Shown here: positions 28,316 through 37,567 of the stretch, one piece after another
How positions within the stretch are numbered: the first letter of the stretch is position 1
How the letters are laid out: every line of letters begins with the position of its first letter
NCBI GenBank assembly: GCA_944384235.1
Contig: CALWSP010000006.1
Span: 186,001-250,000 of the forward strand
Reading direction: 5' to 3'
Length of the DNA: 64,000 nucleotides
From: an uncultured Clostridia bacterium
Lineage (GTDB): Bacteria; Bacillota; Clostridia; Lachnospirales; CAG-274
Program-made: the position numbers and the translations under genes
The notes under the pieces: model-generated
Databases searched by the model: none
What the model saw: only the letters and a program-made list of their open reading frames with translations
What the model was told of the DNA's origin: nothing

Positions 28316-29020
28316 ATGAAAAATTTTATATACGATTATTTCAAAAAAATAAATATTGAACTTAATCAAAAACAAATTGAAGATTTTTTAACTTATAAAG
28401 ATATTTTAGTTCAATGGAATAAAGTAATGAACTTAACAGGCATTACTGAAACAAAAGAAGTAGTAATAAAACACTTTGCAGACAGTGTTACTGCTTTAGA
28501 AATTGCTGATTTTAAAAACAAAACTGTAATAGATGTTGGAACTGGTGCTGGCTTTCCAGGTTTGCCTCTTAAAATAGCTGAACCTAGCATAAACTTAACC
28601 TTGCTAGACTCTTTAACTAAAAGGTTAAATTTTTTAGAAGAAGTTTGCAACAAAATAGATACAAAGGCTAACTTTGTTCACGGCAGAGCTGAAGACTTAG
28701 GAAAAGATTTAAACTTTAGAGAAAAGTATGACATTGCTCTTTCAAGAGCAGTTGCTCCTTTAAATATACTTGCTGAATTTGACCTACCCTTTGTTAAAGT
28801 AGGCGGGTTAATGATAGCTTTAAAAGGTCCATCTGCTTATGAAGAAATAGAAAATGCTAAGTCTGCAATAACTGAACTTGGCGGAGAAATATCTCTTGTA
28901 AAAGAAGTAAACTTGCCAGATACTGACTTAAAACATAACATAGTTGTAATTAAAAAAATTAAAAACACATCTGAAAAATATCCTAGACGAGCTAAAAAAA
29001 TAGAAAGAAACCCTTTATAA
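28316..29020 (+). CDS. rsmG: 16S rRNA (guanine-527-N7) methyltransferase
   Basis: The 234-residue enzyme methylates G527 of 16S rRNA in the 30S decoding region, using SAM. Visible are NLTGIT, the SAM-binding loop DVGTGAGFPGLPL (about 72-84), and ALSRAVAPL. The C-terminus is basic (YPRRAKKIERNPL). Loss of RsmG gives low-level streptomycin resistance in other bacteria. It starts two bases after the pflA stop, so the two genes are cotranscribed, unlike the usual mnmG-rsmG neighbourhood. Confidence 0.95.
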   Translation: MKNFIYDYFKKINIELNQKQIEDFLTYKDILVQWNKVMNLTGITETKEVVIKHFADSVTALEIADFKNKTVIDVGTGAGFPGLPLKIAEPSINLTLLDSLTKRLNFLEEVCNKIDTKANFVHGRAEDLGKDLNFREKYDIALSRAVAPLNILAEFDLPFVKVGGLMIALKGPSAYEEIENAKSAITELGGEISLVKEVNLPDTDLKHNIVVIKKIKNTSEKYPRRAKKIERNPL

Positions 29021-29046
29021 AAAGCATCAATATTGATGCTTTTTTT
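29021..29046 (+). terminator. Terminator of pflA-rsmG
   Basis: Arms AAAGCATCAAT (29021-29031) and ATTGATGCTTT (29032-29042), then further T residues. Confidence 0.88.
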
Positions 29047-29051
29047 ACATA

Positions 29052-29074
29052 AAAAAAGCGTGCCAAAGCACACC
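29052..29074 (-). terminator. Terminator of the SRP RNA gene
   Basis: On the minus strand GGTGTGC-TTTG-GCACGC followed by seven T residues, about 12-30 bases after the SRP RNA 3' end. Confidence 0.8.
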
Positions 29075-29085
29075 ATAAAATTAAA

Positions 29086-29356
29086 AATCCTGTGCATCTG
29101 ACCTCGACAGTAGCTTCCAAGCGTTACTAAAGCTTTTAACTCCAATCAAGCACCCTTGCAACACATCAGAATAACTGCTTAGTGCTGCTTCCTTCCAGAC
29201 CTGACACGGTTCACAGGTTCTAATTGTGCAAGACTCAATCTTCAACATTAAAACACCTTAGGCAGACCTTACAAACTAAAGCCTCAATCTAGACATCATC
29301 TCTGCTAAAGCGGATTGCAGATACAGGGCACCGCTACCTCCCCGACTAGCACAGGA
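29086..29356 (-). ncRNA. ffs: Signal recognition particle RNA, large bacterial type
   Basis: About 270 nt. The 5' Alu domain carries GTGCTAGTCGGGGAGGTAG and CGGTGCCCTGTA. Domain IV, the Ffh-binding hairpin, is represented by TGTCAGGTCTGGAAGG and AAGCAGCA. The ends pair (GTCCTGTGC with GCACAGGAT). The long form with an Alu domain is characteristic of Bacilli and Clostridia. It pairs with Ffh and acts in co-translational membrane targeting. It has a consensus promoter and a terminator of its own. Confidence 0.96.
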
Positions 29357-29364
29357 CTATTTTT

Positions 29365-29393
29365 ATTTTACTATTTATTTTTTAACTTGTCAA
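29365..29393 (-). promoter_or_regulatory. Promoter of the SRP RNA gene
   Basis: On the minus strand TTGACA (29393-29388), 17 bases, TAAAAT (29370-29365), then eight bases to the RNA 5' end at 29356. Confidence 0.8.
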
Positions 29394-29423
29394 CTAATTT
29401 TTATCTATCATTTATGACAATTT

Positions 29424-30056
29424 TTACAAAAGCTCATCAAAACTTTTAATATATGAATTTGCACACTCTTTAATATTCACCCAATTGTCTTTATTTGAGC
29501 TATCATACACAGCCACTGTGTTCATTCCAACACTTTTAGCTGAAATTATTCCTTTTAATACATCTTCATACACTGTACAACTAAAATAATCCACATTAAG
29601 CTCGTCTGCAATGCCCTTATACATATCAGGGTATTCTTTGTTTCTAAAACCACTTGTTCCATCTACAAAACTGTCAAAAAATTCAAATATTCCCTCTCTT
29701 TTTAAAACTGGTGTGTAAAACTCAGGGTTTGAGGCTGTAACTAACCCAACTTTATATCCTCTTTTTTTTAAACTTTCTATGTACTTTTTAGCAAAGGGCT
29801 TTAATTTAACATTGTTCTCATATTCATAAAGAGCATATACACTCCATTCTTTCATTATTTCCTCAATAGATTCTTTTAAATTGTATTTTTCTTTAGTATA
29901 TATTGCTCCACTTTCAAAACTCATAGTGCTTATATTTTCTACATAATCTTTTGGAACAGACATATTTCTAGCTTTAAAAAAGTCCTCGTCTACCTTTTTC
30001 CAAACATAGTTACTATCAGCTATTGTCCCATCAAAATCAAATAAAAATGCTTTCAT
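29424..30056 (-). CDS. HAD family phosphatase, beta-phosphoglucomutase-like
   Basis: A 210-residue haloacid dehalogenase-type hydrolase. Motif I is FLFDFDGTIADSN (residues 4-16) with the nucleophile Asp, motif II GLVTASN, motif III Lys in the region after GFRNKEYP, and motif IV YEDVLKGI with acidic Mg2+ ligands. The helical cap between residues 15 and 80 places it in the beta-phosphoglucomutase/phosphatase subgroup. The substrate is not deducible. It is the last gene of the minus-strand unit 33397-29424 and has a GAGGT site. Confidence 0.9.
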   Translation of the reverse strand: MKAFLFDFDGTIADSNYVWKKVDEDFFKARNMSVPKDYVENISTMSFESGAIYTKEKYNLKESIEEIMKEWSVYALYEYENNVKLKPFAKKYIESLKKRGYKVGLVTASNPEFYTPVLKREGIFEFFDSFVDGTSGFRNKEYPDMYKGIADELNVDYFSCTVYEDVLKGIISAKSVGMNTVAVYDSSNKDNWVNIKECANSYIKSFDELL

Positions 30057-30068
30057 AATAAACCTCTA

Positions 30069-30776
30069 TTATACTTTATTTTTCCAATATTTAATATTTA
30101 ATTTTTCCTTTTCAACATTACTGTTTTCAGCAAAATAAATTGCCATTTTATAAATATATAACATTGTCTTTTCTATTTTTTTGCCACTTTTTTCGCACTC
30201 AAGCTCATATAGCTTTTTAGCATCTTTTCCAACTAAATCCTTAATTTCATAAATTCCTATGCTATTAAAATGCTTTATAATTCCCTTTGAAACTCCTGGT
30301 ATTTTAGCTAAATCAGTTTTTATATCCCTTTTCCTGCAATCTTTAAAAAAACTTTTCATTAAAAACGAACACTCATCTTCTAAAACACCCTCTTTAACAC
30401 TTACAATGTGGTTAAATCTATCGTCTTGAAGTATATTGTAAATTGAGCCTACACAACCAGCCTTTTCATTTTTTGCACCAAAAACAACTTCTTTAAATCT
30501 AGCTTGTAATATAGCCCCTGCACACATAGGGCAAGGCTCAACTGTAACAAACAAAGTGCAATCTTCTAACCTCCAGTCACCTATGTTTTTACAAGCCTTG
30601 TCAATAGCAATTATTTCACTGTGGTGTAAAACATTTTTATTTTTCATTCTACAATTATAGGCAGATGCTATAACTTTATCGTTGTAAACTATTACACAAC
30701 CAATAGGTACATCTCCATTTTTATATGCTATTTTCGCTTGTTCTAAAGCTAATGCCATATATTTTTTATAATCCAT
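30069..30776 (-). CDS. tadA: tRNA adenosine deaminase fused to a C-terminal helix-hairpin-helix (Cdd1-like) domain
   Basis: Residues 1-150 are TadA, which converts A34 of tRNA-Arg to inosine: the zinc motifs HSE (His52, Glu54) and PCPMC (Cys82, Cys85) and the LHH tract before it are clear; the usual HAE is HSE here. Residues about 152-235 are an extra domain: KIPGVSKGIIKHFNSIGI, DLVGKDAKKLYELECEKSG and the KYWK end. This matches the helix-hairpin-helix 'pathogenicity locus' family Cdd1 (PF11731). Normal TadA is 150-170 residues. The start at 30776 is set by GAGGTGG, which overlaps the stop of the TetM-like gene. Confidence 0.9.
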   Translation of the reverse strand: MDYKKYMALALEQAKIAYKNGDVPIGCVIVYNDKVIASAYNCRMKNKNVLHHSEIIAIDKACKNIGDWRLEDCTLFVTVEPCPMCAGAILQARFKEVVFGAKNEKAGCVGSIYNILQDDRFNHIVSVKEGVLEDECSFLMKSFFKDCRKRDIKTDLAKIPGVSKGIIKHFNSIGIYEIKDLVGKDAKKLYELECEKSGKKIEKTMLYIYKMAIYFAENSNVEKEKLNIKYWKNKV

Positions 30777-30784
30777 TTTCCACC

Positions 30785-32722
30785 TCAATCAGCAGTTTTC
30801 ATATACTTTTCACACTCATACCACTCTGCAACAAAAGAAGTTCCTTTTGCAGCAAAAATAGAACTAGATGGATTTTCCTTGTCAGCACCCTTGTTGTATT
30901 TTCTTTCAGCTATTATTCTTTCACTTTTTTCTTTGTCACATTCTCTGTAACTGTCAAAAACAAGGCTTATACTTCCATCACCCTTTGTGTAAGACAAAAA
31001 CTCAGTTGTATACTCCATAAACTGTTCAACTGGAACATAACCTTTTATATAAACTAAATTGTCTTTTTGTATAGGTGGTTCAAACTCCCCACCACCTCTT
31101 TGAATGTCAGACATTACTCTACCTATATAATCGCTTTTAAGATAAACTTCTATTTTATAATAAGGCTCTAATATAATATTTTCAGCTTTTTCCAAACCTT
31201 GTCTAATGGCTCTATATGTAGCCTCTCTAAAATCTCCTGGCTCTGTGTGCTTTAAATGGTCCTTTCCATCTAACAAAACTATGTTTATATCTGTTATAGG
31301 ACTTCCTGTTAAAATTCCTTTGTGCGTCTTTTCAAAAATATGCTTTCCAATTAATTTATGCCAATGAGTTTCAAGCCTTTCTTTGTCACACCTAGACTCA
31401 TATGTTATTCCCTCTCCTCTTTTGTTTGGCTCTAAAAGAAACTTAACCTCAGCATAGTGTCGCATAGGCTCATAATGTCCATATCCTATAACATTTGAGC
31501 CAATGCTTTCCCTATACTGAACTTTAGGCGGCTTAAAATCTACATCAACATTAAACCTATTTTTAACCTCTGTCTTTAAAACCTCAAGCTGAATTTTACC
31601 CATAACATAAATTAAAATTTCCTTGTTCTCTAAATTAAAACTAACAGACAAAGAAGGGTCTTCATCTTCTAAAATTTTAAAACACTTTAAAACATCATTA
31701 ACATCTTTCCCGTCATTAATTACTACACTTGTTTCTAAGGCTGATTTTAAGCTAAACTCATTTTTTGTAATTTCATCATTTTTTAAATTAATTATGTTTG
31801 AACAAATTGGCGTTTTAAGCCCTGTCACAGCAAAAACATCTCCTGCACAAACTTCTTTAACACTTTCATACTTTTCACCATTATAAATTCTTATATCATT
31901 AATTTTTTCACCAACGCTAAAAAATATTTCATCTTTAATTTTCAGTTTTCCACTTAAACATTTTAAAAAAGTAAGCCTTGTATCCTCATTTTTAATTTTA
32001 TACACAATAGCCTTAAATTCTTCTTCAGCTTTATAATCTGTTTTTGTGTACTTATCAAAATTAATAAAGAATTTTTCCACACTATTTTTATCAAGTGCAA
32101 CACCTTCAAAAATAGGAACAGCTTTTCTGTTTTTTATAACTTCAGTAAATACCTTGATTATATCTTGTTCTATAAAATTCCCCTCTAAAAACTTCTCTAA
32201 AAACTCATCATCATACTCTGCTATCTTCTCTGCAAGGTCATTTATTTTTTCTGATTTATCCACAAAGATATACTCATTTGTTAATTTGTCTGAAATATCC
32301 TCCAAAACCTTTTCCCTATCATAGCCTACCATATCTATTTTATTTATAAAAATAAAAGTTGGTATTTCATACTTGCTTAAAAGCCTAAAAAGAGTTGAGC
32401 TATGGCTTTGAACTCCTGCTGGGCCATTTATTAAGAGAATTGCATAGTCTAAGGCCATAATAGCCCTTTCTGCTTCTGGCGAAAAATCAATGTGGCCTGG
32501 GGTGTCTATAAAATAATAGGTGTTGTTGTTAAAATCAAATTTTGCCTGCGAAGAAAAAATTGTTATTCCTCTTGCCCTCTCTATTTCATTTGTATCAAAG
32601 TTTGAAGTCTTTTTATTTACATCTCCAAAATTTCTAGATTTTCCACTAATATATAATAATTGGTCAGAAAACGTTGTTTTTCCTGCATCAACGTGAGCAA
32701 ACACGCCTATTGTCTTTTTCAT
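30785..32722 (-). CDS. TetM-like elongation-factor-type GTPase
   Basis: The 645-residue protein has the architecture of EF-G and the ribosomal protection proteins: G1 AHVDAGKTT (residues 9-17), RGIT, G3 DTPGHIDF, G4 NKID, and C-terminal domains IV-V with SDYIGRVMSDIQRGGG and YVPVEQFMEY. The arrangement of the first 170 residues is closest to Tet(M)/Tet(O), but it lies in a core operon with tRNA-modification and phosphatase genes, has the host's AT-rich codon use, and diverges along its length. It could be a chromosomal paralog with a housekeeping ribosome function; tetracycline protection is not shown. GTPase function is well supported, specificity is not. Confidence 0.85.
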   Translation of the reverse strand: MKKTIGVFAHVDAGKTTFSDQLLYISGKSRNFGDVNKKTSNFDTNEIERARGITIFSSQAKFDFNNNTYYFIDTPGHIDFSPEAERAIMALDYAILLINGPAGVQSHSSTLFRLLSKYEIPTFIFINKIDMVGYDREKVLEDISDKLTNEYIFVDKSEKINDLAEKIAEYDDEFLEKFLEGNFIEQDIIKVFTEVIKNRKAVPIFEGVALDKNSVEKFFINFDKYTKTDYKAEEEFKAIVYKIKNEDTRLTFLKCLSGKLKIKDEIFFSVGEKINDIRIYNGEKYESVKEVCAGDVFAVTGLKTPICSNIINLKNDEITKNEFSLKSALETSVVINDGKDVNDVLKCFKILEDEDPSLSVSFNLENKEILIYVMGKIQLEVLKTEVKNRFNVDVDFKPPKVQYRESIGSNVIGYGHYEPMRHYAEVKFLLEPNKRGEGITYESRCDKERLETHWHKLIGKHIFEKTHKGILTGSPITDINIVLLDGKDHLKHTEPGDFREATYRAIRQGLEKAENIILEPYYKIEVYLKSDYIGRVMSDIQRGGGEFEPPIQKDNLVYIKGYVPVEQFMEYTTEFLSYTKGDGSISLVFDSYRECDKEKSERIIAERKYNKGADKENPSSSIFAAKGTSFVAEWYECEKYMKTAD

Positions 32723-32731
32723 ATTTTCTCC

Positions 32732-33397
32732 TTACTTAATTTTAAAATATTCATAAATTGGATAAATTGACTTAAAGCCATTAAAAACTGTGTCAACTAA
32801 CTTCTCGCTATAAAAATCCATATTGTTATAGTCCTCATATCTTACATAAGTTATCCATTTCTTTTGTGCCCATTTATTTAAATAAGGTTCTAAATCTTTG
32901 TTAAAAATTCGCTTGTATTCTTCTCCCTCTAATGTAAAAATCCCCTTTTTTTCAACACTTTGTATAAGCCTTTTACACTTAGCTTGGTCAGCATTTATTT
33001 TAGCTCTTAACTTTTCCATAACTTTAGGGTTATCTCCAAAAAATAAGCCATATCTCCACCAATCTGCACTCATTTCAAAAAAGAAACCTGGTTCTTCGTG
33101 AGGAACACTTCCTTTTTTCATTTCATTTCTAAAAAAGAACCATTTACAAGTCTTATAAGGCTCTTTGTTTTTAGAAAATCTAACATCTCTATTGGCTCTT
33201 GAAACCCTTGGCTTTTCAGTAAAATTTTTGTCAAATTCTCGCATTTTTTCACATAATTCATTTGCAAAATCCACAGTTATTGCGTGAACATTTTCATTAT
33301 ACATTTCTTTGTGTTCCTGAAACCACTGTTTGTTGTTGTTAAACCTAATCCCTATAAGATAATCATTAGTTTTTTCATTAAACCCTTTAAAACTCAT
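32732..33397 (-). CDS. DUF2461 family protein (TIGR02453)
   Basis: A 221-residue soluble protein matching DUF2461 (PF09365), whose function is unknown. Recognisable family segments are NNNKQWFQEHKEMY near residue 22, the middle VSRANRDVRFSKNKEPYKT (about 70-90), and the aromatic-rich FFFEMSADWWRYGLFFG. It is the first gene of a minus-strand unit that continues through the TetM-like gene, tadA and the HAD phosphatase. The ATG has AAGGAGAG upstream. Confidence 0.88.
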   Translation of the reverse strand: MSFKGFNEKTNDYLIGIRFNNNKQWFQEHKEMYNENVHAITVDFANELCEKMREFDKNFTEKPRVSRANRDVRFSKNKEPYKTCKWFFFRNEMKKGSVPHEEPGFFFEMSADWWRYGLFFGDNPKVMEKLRAKINADQAKCKRLIQSVEKKGIFTLEGEEYKRIFNKDLEPYLNKWAQKKWITYVRYEDYNNMDFYSEKLVDTVFNGFKSIYPIYEYFKIK

Positions 33398-33417
33398 ATT
33401 TTACTCTCCTTAAAAAT

Positions 33418-33449
33418 AAACCTCCCTTAAAATTTAATAAGGGAGGTTT
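33418..33449 (-). terminator. Terminator of the pectate lyase gene
   Basis: Arms AAACCTCCCTTA and TAAGGGAGGTTT around an eight-base loop, just past the stop; on the minus strand followed by TTTATTTTTA. Confidence 0.85.
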
Positions 33450-33453
33450 AATA

Positions 33454-36400
33454 TTATTTTAAAATATCCTTTATTGATATAGTCTTGCCATCTACATTTT
33501 TACCAAGACCATCTTTTCCACACCAATAATTAATTTCACTTAATAAAGGTATTGTACTAGCGTTTGTATATTCTGTGCTTTGATTAACTGTTGCAATAAC
33601 ATCTTCTTCTCCACCATTAGCAGAATAAACGCCTATAACATCGTAATTGTAAGCTTCTGGTCTGTCACTATAAAGTCTAACATTTGCTCCCTTATTATTA
33701 TATGATGTCACATTAACAAGTTTTAATGCAGGGTTAGAGTTTGTAGTTATACCATTGTTTCCATTGTCATAAGCCTTGCAATTAATTAAAATATGTTGAA
33801 CAGGAACATTTTCGCCGCCACATTTAAAGCCGTTGTTACCTCCAGCGTTATATGGTGTTTCTGTTCCATCTTCGTTTAATCTCCAGCCGTTTTTGTAAGA
33901 TTCACAGTTTTCTAAAGTAACAATACCAATAGCTCCTGTGTTTACCTTTGTATATAAATCCCAACCATCATCAAGGTTGTGGTGTGACTTACAGTTCCTA
34001 AACACATTTCCGTCGCCAACTGTTAATTTAGCACCAAAACCATCTGCATTTATCATAGATGGGTCGCAGTTGTTGTAGGATTCACAGTTAAGAATTAAGT
34101 TGTTTGATGGCCATTTATCAAACGTTGGCTGATACTTGCCACTAATTCTACTTATTTGGAAGCCCATATCCCTATTGTTTGAGAAAATACAGTTTTCAAT
34201 AATGTTGTTGCTACCTCCTAAATGGAAGCCTTTTTGATTGTTAGCAGAATTTGTAAACTCAATGTCTTTGTAATGCCAATAATCTCCAGAGTGCATAACC
34301 TCTCCAGTAATGCCTTGTCCATCAATTATAACTTTCTGGTTTGGCATAGCCTGAATAGTTTTCATCTTATCTGCACTACCGTTATCTCCATATAAAACTT
34401 CAATAGGTTTTGTTAACTTATATCTACCTTCTGTGAGCATAAGTGTTTGACCTGGCTGTAATAAACCTACTGCTGTATATATGTCGTATGGACGGCCAAT
34501 TGTTCCATCTCCCTTAAAAGTTCCATCAGGGCTAGCATATATAACTTCCTTAGTGTTATCTACACTCTTGTGGTAAATATCCTCTCTAATTATAATAGGC
34601 TCATAGCTTGTTAAGTTTAATGTATCATCTGGAGTAAATATAGCAACAAGCTTATTTACATCATTTGTCTTTAAATTAGCAGTAAAATGTTCAATGTCTG
34701 ATATTTCTCTGTCCTGAGCAATAATCTTATCATTCATTTTTACTGTAACTTTACCCTTTGCGTTGTCTAAATCTAAATCAAAATTATAAACAGGAGTTGT
34801 TGTATAAGGCTTTGAATTAAATAAAAGTTCTGGTGTCTTTTCTACCTTTTCGTTGCTTTCAATAAATCTATCTGTTTCTTTTACAGACTCATAAAATTCT
34901 ACATTTTCAACTAAAATTTCTGCCCATCTAGCTGCAAAAAAGCCTACATAGAAAGAATCTTTATTTTGAGTTGTTAAGAAGCTATCATCATAATAATATT
35001 GCTCCATTTCCTCGTTAGTTTGGTAATTATAGCACTTAGCTAATAAACCACCGTTTAACCTTTCAAGAGTAAGCTTATATTTATTGCCTTCCTTAGGAAA
35101 ATCAGAACTTACTGCATAAGGTCCAATTCTCTTTCCACCACCATCAGGAGCTACTACACCATCTCTAACTAAAAGATTAATTCTATTAATATTTGCATTT
35201 TTTTCATATGCTGGTGATGTTTTATCACTTGGCCAGCCTGTTCCAGAATACCCACCTAATATAACCATATTAGATGCAAAAACTTTACTATTATTTACAG
35301 GAACTGCCACACCTTCGTCATCAATTTTAGCAAGGTTTTTGTCTGTAACAACACTTCCGTCCTTGCCCTCTAAAGGCACAACATCTTTTGCCATAATACC
35401 AAAGGCTTCTTGACCGTTTCTCTTTGTGTCATCGTTGTTATGCTCAAGATATTTGTTAACAGTTATGTCAGCACTTAATTTAAAGTTGTTGTTACCATCT
35501 ACCTCTGTAAAATAATATGTCATACCATCGTGGTCGTTTGTTATTTTTCCTGCTCCGTCCCAAGCCTTAACAACAATTTTGCCATCTGCCGTACCATAAT
35601 TTTCTGCAGTTACTCCAACTGATTCAGGCCCTTTATCATATCCAGAACTTTGGCCAAAAGTAGCTGCTCTCCACTTGTTTTCAACTTTCTCAGCTATTGT
35701 AATAGGTAAGCTAACTTTCTCAAAACCATCAACTAAAACATCTACGCTTGTATTTCCAACTGAACTAGAGTTAAAGCTTGATAAATCAACTTTATAGTTT
35801 GTTGTTTTCTCTACATCTCCATTGTCGTAAACAATGCCAACAACCATATCTTTATAATCAAACTTCTCTCCAACGCCATAAGTTGTTTTTGGATACTCAA
35901 CAATTTGAATCTTCTCTGGCTGTCTTTCAAAAACATTAACTTTAAAACTAGCCTTTACATCTGCATTTGCAACAGACTGAATAGTAATAGTTTTATCTCC
36001 AGCCTCTTTGCTATCAAAACCAGTAATAACGTAGTCCTCTTTTTTCATATCTTCAGTCACTACATTGCCAGAGTTATCTTTATAGCTTGATGTAACAACC
36101 ATACCAGTTGTGTCAAGCTCATCACCTACATAATAAATCTTCTTTAATGGCTCTTTAACTGTAAGAGTGTCAATTGAATTTTTGTTTATATTAATATAAA
36201 AATTACCACTTGCTTTTGAAGCTAAACCATCTTCAACATTTCTGTACACTTTAACTTGCTTTTTACCAACTTCGTTTAGTCTATCGCCGTCTTTAATTGT
36301 TCTTCCATCAATTTTTAAAGTGTACTTATCTTTTTCTAAAACTTCTTTCTTTCCATCAGAATATGTAGCACTAACTTCAATTCCATCTGATTTAAATAAA

Positions 36401-37389
36401 TCACCTTTTGCATAGCTAGTTTTTAAAGGAGAAAAATCTACATTTACATCTGTAACTTCTAAATTTTCAACTTTAACATATAAATTAGCTGTTGCATCTC
36501 CCTTTACAAGAGTTAAAGTCTGGTTTCCAACTTTTTTAGGGTTGTAGCCCTTAACTAAGTAGTCAGTTGCCTCCTCTGTTGAACCATCGTTATATTTTAC
36601 AATAACTTTTAAGCCTGTAAAATCTAAATCATCGCCATATATATATTTAGTTTTGCACTCTCCTTCAAGAGTCATTTCAATAGGCTTTTTCTTAGCTAAC
36701 TCTAATTTTACATTTGAAAAAGTTGCCTTAACATTTCTAGCAATGTATAAACAAGGGTAAATTGTATCTTCAAGAGAGTTCATTTCAACAACTTGGCTAT
36801 TCTCTCCACAAGTTAAAGTGTAGGCATTGCCAACTTTTTTAATTGAAAGGTTAAAAGAACCTAAGTTGCTACCCTCATTTGAAATAGCATCTGATAGTGG
36901 CTCGCTAACAACCTTTTTGTCAGATGAATTTCTTGACATAGCTCTAAATGTTAAATCATCAGCCTTACTAGCTGCATAAGTTCCTAAAAACACCCCATCA
37001 TCAAAAGTTACATCATCTGTTTTATGGTATAAAGAGTCTAAAACAGCAATACCCACTGAACCTTGTTGAGGGTTGCTACTTTCCTCCATAGTGTTGTACT
37101 CATCAATTGTGACTCTAGCGCTAATTTCAAAGTCATCATTAACACTTAATTCCTTTGCATAATAAATAAGGCTATCTTCGCCATCTGAAAATTTGCCGTT
37201 ATTTACCTTTGTGTTTTCCATAACAACCTGGTTATTTTCAGTTGTTGTAACGTTAAAATCTGTATTTCCATCTTTACCTGTCCAGTCAACAATCCAGCTG
37301 CTATCAATAGCTGCAAGGGTAGGTAAAGAACTGATGTTACTAAAAGCCATACTAAGTGCAAGGCCTGCACATAAAATTTTCTTTTTCAT
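33454..37389 (-). CDS. Secreted multi-domain pectate lyase, family PL9
   Basis: A 1311-residue secreted enzyme. Signal peptide at 1-27 (MKKKILCAGLALSMAFSNIS and a Ala-rich end). A beta-sandwich module of about 200 residues follows, then four Ig-like Big_3 repeats (about 235-565; motif YxxGDxLDxTGxxV), a second sandwich (about 580-850), a short Ig-like domain, and the catalytic right-handed beta-helix (about 950-1290). Aligned with PelL/Pel9A, the calcium aspartates (NADGF, then DDGWD 24 residues later) and the catalytic Lys (NNGFKCGG) are all present, so it should be active on polygalacturonate. ATG at 37389 has GGGGG upstream. No SLH, sortase or dockerin anchor is visible. Confidence 0.87.
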   Translation of the reverse strand: MKKKILCAGLALSMAFSNISSLPTLAAIDSSWIVDWTGKDGNTDFNVTTTENNQVVMENTKVNNGKFSDGEDSLIYYAKELSVNDDFEISARVTIDEYNTMEESSNPQQGSVGIAVLDSLYHKTDDVTFDDGVFLGTYAASKADDLTFRAMSRNSSDKKVVSEPLSDAISNEGSNLGSFNLSIKKVGNAYTLTCGENSQVVEMNSLEDTIYPCLYIARNVKATFSNVKLELAKKKPIEMTLEGECKTKYIYGDDLDFTGLKVIVKYNDGSTEEATDYLVKGYNPKKVGNQTLTLVKGDATANLYVKVENLEVTDVNVDFSPLKTSYAKGDLFKSDGIEVSATYSDGKKEVLEKDKYTLKIDGRTIKDGDRLNEVGKKQVKVYRNVEDGLASKASGNFYININKNSIDTLTVKEPLKKIYYVGDELDTTGMVVTSSYKDNSGNVVTEDMKKEDYVITGFDSKEAGDKTITIQSVANADVKASFKVNVFERQPEKIQIVEYPKTTYGVGEKFDYKDMVVGIVYDNGDVEKTTNYKVDLSSFNSSSVGNTSVDVLVDGFEKVSLPITIAEKVENKWRAATFGQSSGYDKGPESVGVTAENYGTADGKIVVKAWDGAGKITNDHDGMTYYFTEVDGNNNFKLSADITVNKYLEHNNDDTKRNGQEAFGIMAKDVVPLEGKDGSVVTDKNLAKIDDEGVAVPVNNSKVFASNMVILGGYSGTGWPSDKTSPAYEKNANINRINLLVRDGVVAPDGGGKRIGPYAVSSDFPKEGNKYKLTLERLNGGLLAKCYNYQTNEEMEQYYYDDSFLTTQNKDSFYVGFFAARWAEILVENVEFYESVKETDRFIESNEKVEKTPELLFNSKPYTTTPVYNFDLDLDNAKGKVTVKMNDKIIAQDREISDIEHFTANLKTNDVNKLVAIFTPDDTLNLTSYEPIIIREDIYHKSVDNTKEVIYASPDGTFKGDGTIGRPYDIYTAVGLLQPGQTLMLTEGRYKLTKPIEVLYGDNGSADKMKTIQAMPNQKVIIDGQGITGEVMHSGDYWHYKDIEFTNSANNQKGFHLGGSNNIIENCIFSNNRDMGFQISRISGKYQPTFDKWPSNNLILNCESYNNCDPSMINADGFGAKLTVGDGNVFRNCKSHHNLDDGWDLYTKVNTGAIGIVTLENCESYKNGWRLNEDGTETPYNAGGNNGFKCGGENVPVQHILINCKAYDNGNNGITTNSNPALKLVNVTSYNNKGANVRLYSDRPEAYNYDVIGVYSANGGEEDVIATVNQSTEYTNASTIPLLSEINYWCGKDGLGKNVDGKTISIKDILK

Positions 37390-37432
37390 CAAAGAACCCC
37401 CTAATAATTATTAAATATAACTATACAATTTA

Positions 37433-37460
37433 ATTATAACATTTAATCTTAAAATTGCAA
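37433..37460 (-). promoter_or_regulatory. Promoter of the pectate lyase gene
   Basis: On the minus strand TTGCAA (37460-37455), 16 bases and TATAAT (37438-37433). Confidence 0.6.
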
Positions 37461-37524
37461 GAAATATAAAACTATTTTTTATATAAAAAACTAATTTTTT
37501 GTTATAAAATGTTATAAAATAAAA

Positions 37525-37562
37525 AAGAATAGTAGATTTTATAAATAAAACCTACTATTCTT
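37525..37562 (-). terminator. Terminator of the lipoprotein gene
   Basis: Arms AAGAATAGTAG (37525-37535) and CTACTATTCTT (37552-37562) with a 16-base loop; T-rich on the minus strand after the stem. Confidence 0.75.
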
Positions 37563-37567
37563 AATTT

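Noticed and set aside
28837..29145. 102-residue minus-strand ORF across rsmG and the SRP RNA end
   Set aside because: Overlaps rsmG and the 3' end of the SRP RNA with its terminator; no RBS.
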